Shown in pieces: positions 58,735 through 64,000 of a stretch of 64,000 nucleotides of DNA. The position numbers and the translations under genes are program-made. Location: NCBI RefSeq assembly GCF_022201045.2, contig NC_068563.1, positions 27,997,001 to 28,061,000 on the forward strand, in the 5' to 3' direction. Position 1 is the stretch's first letter. Each line of letters opens with the position of its first letter. Under the pieces are notes generated by a model. The model saw only the letters and a list, made by a program, of their open reading frames with translations. It was not told the DNA's origin and made no database searches. The DNA comes from Citrus sinensis (lineage: Eukaryota; Streptophyta; Magnoliopsida; Sapindales; Rutaceae).

Positions 58735-60540
58735 TCAACTTTTCTTCTCAGACCCTTTTTAATCCAAAAACTAAAGGTTATATAACACATAATTTTCGAC
58801 TTTTAAAGGACGACAAAAAAAAAAAAGGAATTGATTTCCTTTTTTTAAGTCAAAGAAATAATTTCTAGAGAATTTTCTGTCTTTTTTTAAGTCAAAGAAA
58901 TTCCCAAAGAAATTAGGATAACTTTTTGGAATGGTGTGAACTGTTTGAGAGGGTTCTTCGTAACCCAAAGAAGATTTGAAGAAAAGTGAATTAATTTGGA
59001 AGGAAAAATCCAACTTTTCTTCCCTAGCCTATTTTGGGATAAAAATTGAAGGCTGTAACATAGGAAAATGTTTGGTGTAAAGAAGAATGATAAAAAGACG
59101 AGAGAAATAATGAAGAAATGAGTAGAGAGAGAGTGAGTGGGTAGAGAGAGAAAGAGTAAAATTCTCTCGTCTTTCTCTCGTGCTTCTCTCTCTCTAGCAC
59201 TACTCTATAACATATGCTTTTGGGCTTTTAAACGACAATTTTAGAATTTTGAGTTGACTTTTTGCACAACGTTAATATTGGCAAAACTAAACCATAAGGA
59301 GAAAAGGGAGTCAATTTTGAGCCTTAAAATAATTTCTAAGAATTTTTGGTCTTTTTTGAAAAATAAAAGAAAATAAAGGAATAATGGGAAACTATTGTAG
59401 AGGGTTCTTTATGACCTAAAGAAGATTTTCGTGGAAGAAAATCGAATTAGTTTTATAAGAAAAACCCAATTGAATTAGTTTTAAAATAAAAACCCAACTT
59501 TTCTTCTTAGGCTAATTTTGGGCCAAAAATTAAAGGTTATAGCACACAGTTTTAGGCTTTTAAGGGATGATTATGGAACTTTGAGTTTTTTTTTTTGTAC
59601 ACACGTCAATATTAACAAAACTATACCATCCGAAAAAAAAAAAAACAAGCGTGGATTTCGAGCCCATAATAATTTCTATAGAATTTTCGGTCTTTTGCTG
59701 AAAAATCAAAGAAAATCCCAAAGAAATTAGAAGAACTTTTTTGGAAAGATGTGTAACTATTTGAGAGTGCTATTTATGACCTAAAAAAGATTTTGGTGGG
59801 AAAAAAAAAAACAGGTTTGATGAAAACCCAACTTTTCTACTAGAGCCCATTTTGGGCCAAAAACCGAAGGTTATATAGCATGCTTTTTTTTGTTTTTTAA
59901 AGGATGATTTTGGAACTTTAAGCTGATTTTTTGCACTAGTGTAGATATTGGCAAAATTATACCACAGGGAAAAACTTGGGATTGATTTCGAGCCCCAAAA
60001 TAATTTATATGGAATTTTCTATCTCTTTTAAAAAAATCAAAGAAAATCCCAATGAAATTAAGAGAACTGTTTTGAAAGGTATGAAACTGTTTAAGAAGGC
60101 TCTCTATGACCCAAATAAGATTTTAGTGGAAGAAAACATAATTAGTTTAGGAAGAAAAACTCAACTTTTTTTTTCTTAGGCATATCTTAGGCCCAAAACT
60201 AAAGACTATAGCATATAGTCTTGCGCTCTTAAAGGATAATTTTGGAACTTTGAGCTACTTTTTTATAAGCACGTCAACATAAGTGAAACAATACCGTAGG
60301 AAAAGAATGGGAGTAGAATTTCCAATCTTTTTTTTTTTTTATAGAATCAAAGAAAATCCTAAAAAATTAGGAGAATTTTTTGGAATGGTGTGAAACTGTT
60401 TGAGAGAGCTTTTTATAACCCAAAGAGGGTTTTGGTGGAAGAAAACATTATTACTTTTAAAGAAAATCTTACTTCTTGGGCTCATTTTGAGCCAAAAGTC
60501 AAAGGTTATAGCACACAAAGTCTTTGAAAAATACACCAAA
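58735..60540. repeat. Degenerate tandem array, about five units of about 320 bp
   Basis: One sequence block recurs in the same orientation. Its order is CCCAACTTTTCTTC, then ATTTTGGGCCAAAAA with GGTTATAGCACA, then TTTTGGAACTTTGAG, GGCAAAACTATACC, TTTCGAGCCC, CAAAGAAAATCCCAAAGAAA, GGTGTGAAACTGTTTGAGAG and AAGATTTTGGTGGAAGAAAA. The CAAAGAAAnTCC anchor falls near 58901, 59360, 59707, 60041 and 60350, spaced about 309-347 except for one 459-base gap explained by an insertion. Short frames inside (for example 59518-59730 and 60339-60539) are parts of the repeat and not genes. Confidence 0.8.
59058..59211. mobile_element. Small insertion inside the array, AG/CT-rich, fold-back
   Basis: This segment breaks one array unit. 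TAACATA stands at both borders (about 59058 and 59209), as a target duplication would. AAAGACGAGAGAA and its exact inverted copy TTCTCTCGTCTTT lie inside about 60 bases apart, within AG-rich and CT-rich runs. The element type is unknown. Confidence 0.45.
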
Positions 60541-60976
60541 CAATCTTAGAAGTTAAAATACCTAGAGAATTTACTTGGCAAAAGCTCATAGAATTCCAAG
60601 CCTTTCATTTTCAGATTTTTCAAGAGCGTCGCTTTATTTATAAGACGATAACCAACACAGATTGACTAATTGATGGCAAATTGATCATTAGAAGAGACAG
60701 GAGCGGTTAAAACAATTTCAATTTTTGTATCGGTTCATCAACGACGGCGCATGAGATTATTGAATGGAATTCGATACGATGAACAAAAAAATATAATTCT
60801 GAATTTTATTATTTTACAACAGATTAATAATACAACAAGGGAAAAAATAACATTTGTCGGCCAACTGCAGTGCTTCAAGGCTTCAAAGTCATCTATTCAT
60901 CCGAGCAACACTTGAATTAATGGAATTACAAACAAATAGTGAATATTAAAACGGAGCACCAGTGCTGTTTATTTTA
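60541..60976. other. MAP kinase 3' flank, no gene seen
   Basis: Contains the probable 3' UTR of the minus-strand kinase gene. No other feature was recognised. Confidence 0.5.
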
Positions 60977-63662
<2,686 letters not shown>

Positions 63663-64000
63663 TTTACTCTCTCTCTTTTTCTCTCTAATTAATTTTCTAC
63701 GCTCTCGTTTGTGGTTGTGTTTTTATCGAGTATGGAGGGCTTGAATGTGCTGGTGCTCACATATATAATTAATAAAAAATAAATAAAAGTAAATTATTTG
63801 AATCTTGTTTTGTTTCAACGCACGTGCCAGGAAGATGGAAGGAAAACGCGCGAGGGAATGAGGCGCGTTTGTTTGGAAGAACGGGATTAAGGGCTGAGAT
63901 TAGAGCCGCCCCTGATCGACGGTTGGTATTTCCTCGACCTTTTCAACGGCCAACTGCTTTTTGCGTATACAGTAGAAAGCAAAGAAAAATAATAATAATT
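63663..64000. promoter_or_regulatory. 5' flank of the MPK3-type gene
   Basis: The leader next to the ATG is CT/AG-rich (AGAGAAAAAGAGAGAG on the minus strand, about 63670-63686), common in plant 5' UTRs. CGCACGTGCC at about 63819 contains a CACGTG G-box. GTTGACC (63646-63652) contains a W-box core TTGAC but lies inside the coding region. TATATAATTAAT near 63760-63772 is AT-rich, but a TATA box was not fixed. Confidence 0.4.

Noticed and set aside
58771-60539. Several 66-80 codon frames with Phe/Lys-rich text
   Set aside because: They repeat with the 320-bp array unit on both strands and have no protein features.

Overview
The window is nuclear DNA of a flowering plant. Genes are split by many short AT-rich introns. 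The proteins are plant-specific forms (an arogenate dehydratase, a secreted laccase, a group-A MAP kinase of the MPK3 type, a V-ATPase a1-type subunit), and the gaps are full of small inverted-repeat transposons. Gene content fits a eudicot. The general character is compatible with Citrus or another rosid, but nothing here proves the genus.

Layout. Positions 1-10.9 kb hold no recognisable gene, only AT-rich DNA with microsatellites, short tandem duplications and transposon remnants. Then come: an 11-exon arogenate dehydratase (10988-13685, +); a single-coding-exon NEDD8 protease (16147-16833, -) with a probable 5' UTR intron; a transposon-rich stretch (17.9-23.3 kb) with a 558-bp element flanked by a perfect 9-bp target duplication and a likely solo LTR; an 18-exon V-ATPase subunit a gene (23795-32598, +); a WD40 gene of the DCAF8 type (35514-38188, +); an 11-exon gene for a 1397-residue protein I cannot name (40206-46225, +); a cluster of three related genes of an RRM-like plant family (47466-50816: one minus, one plus, one broken); a broken NPF (NRT1/PTR) transporter gene (51592-53242, -); a LAC17-like laccase (55636-57811, +); a degenerate tandem array of about 320-bp units (58.7-60.5 kb); and an MPK3-like MAP kinase (60977-63662, -).

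Exon boundaries were set by hand from splice sites and reading phase. Each summed coding length is a multiple of three and close to its family's usual size: ADT 397 aa, VHA-a 819 aa, WD40 477 aa, unknown 1397 aa, laccase 580 aa, MPK3 375 aa. The genes do not form a pathway. ADT (phenylalanine supply) and laccase (lignin polymerisation) both serve phenylpropanoid metabolism, but they lie about 42 kb apart and linkage is probably chance.

The observations most worth checking are: a probable U12-type AT-AC intron in the unknown gene; a divergent pair of RRM-like paralogues whose promoter and 5' UTR are copied as an inverted repeat while only one copy has an intron; a GC-AG intron and a stop-free 3n intron in the V-ATPase gene; a miR397-like site in the laccase; the 320-bp array beside MPK3; and several MITE families, some with 9-bp target duplications. 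I found no CRISPR array, rRNA, convincing tRNA or bacterial-type system.
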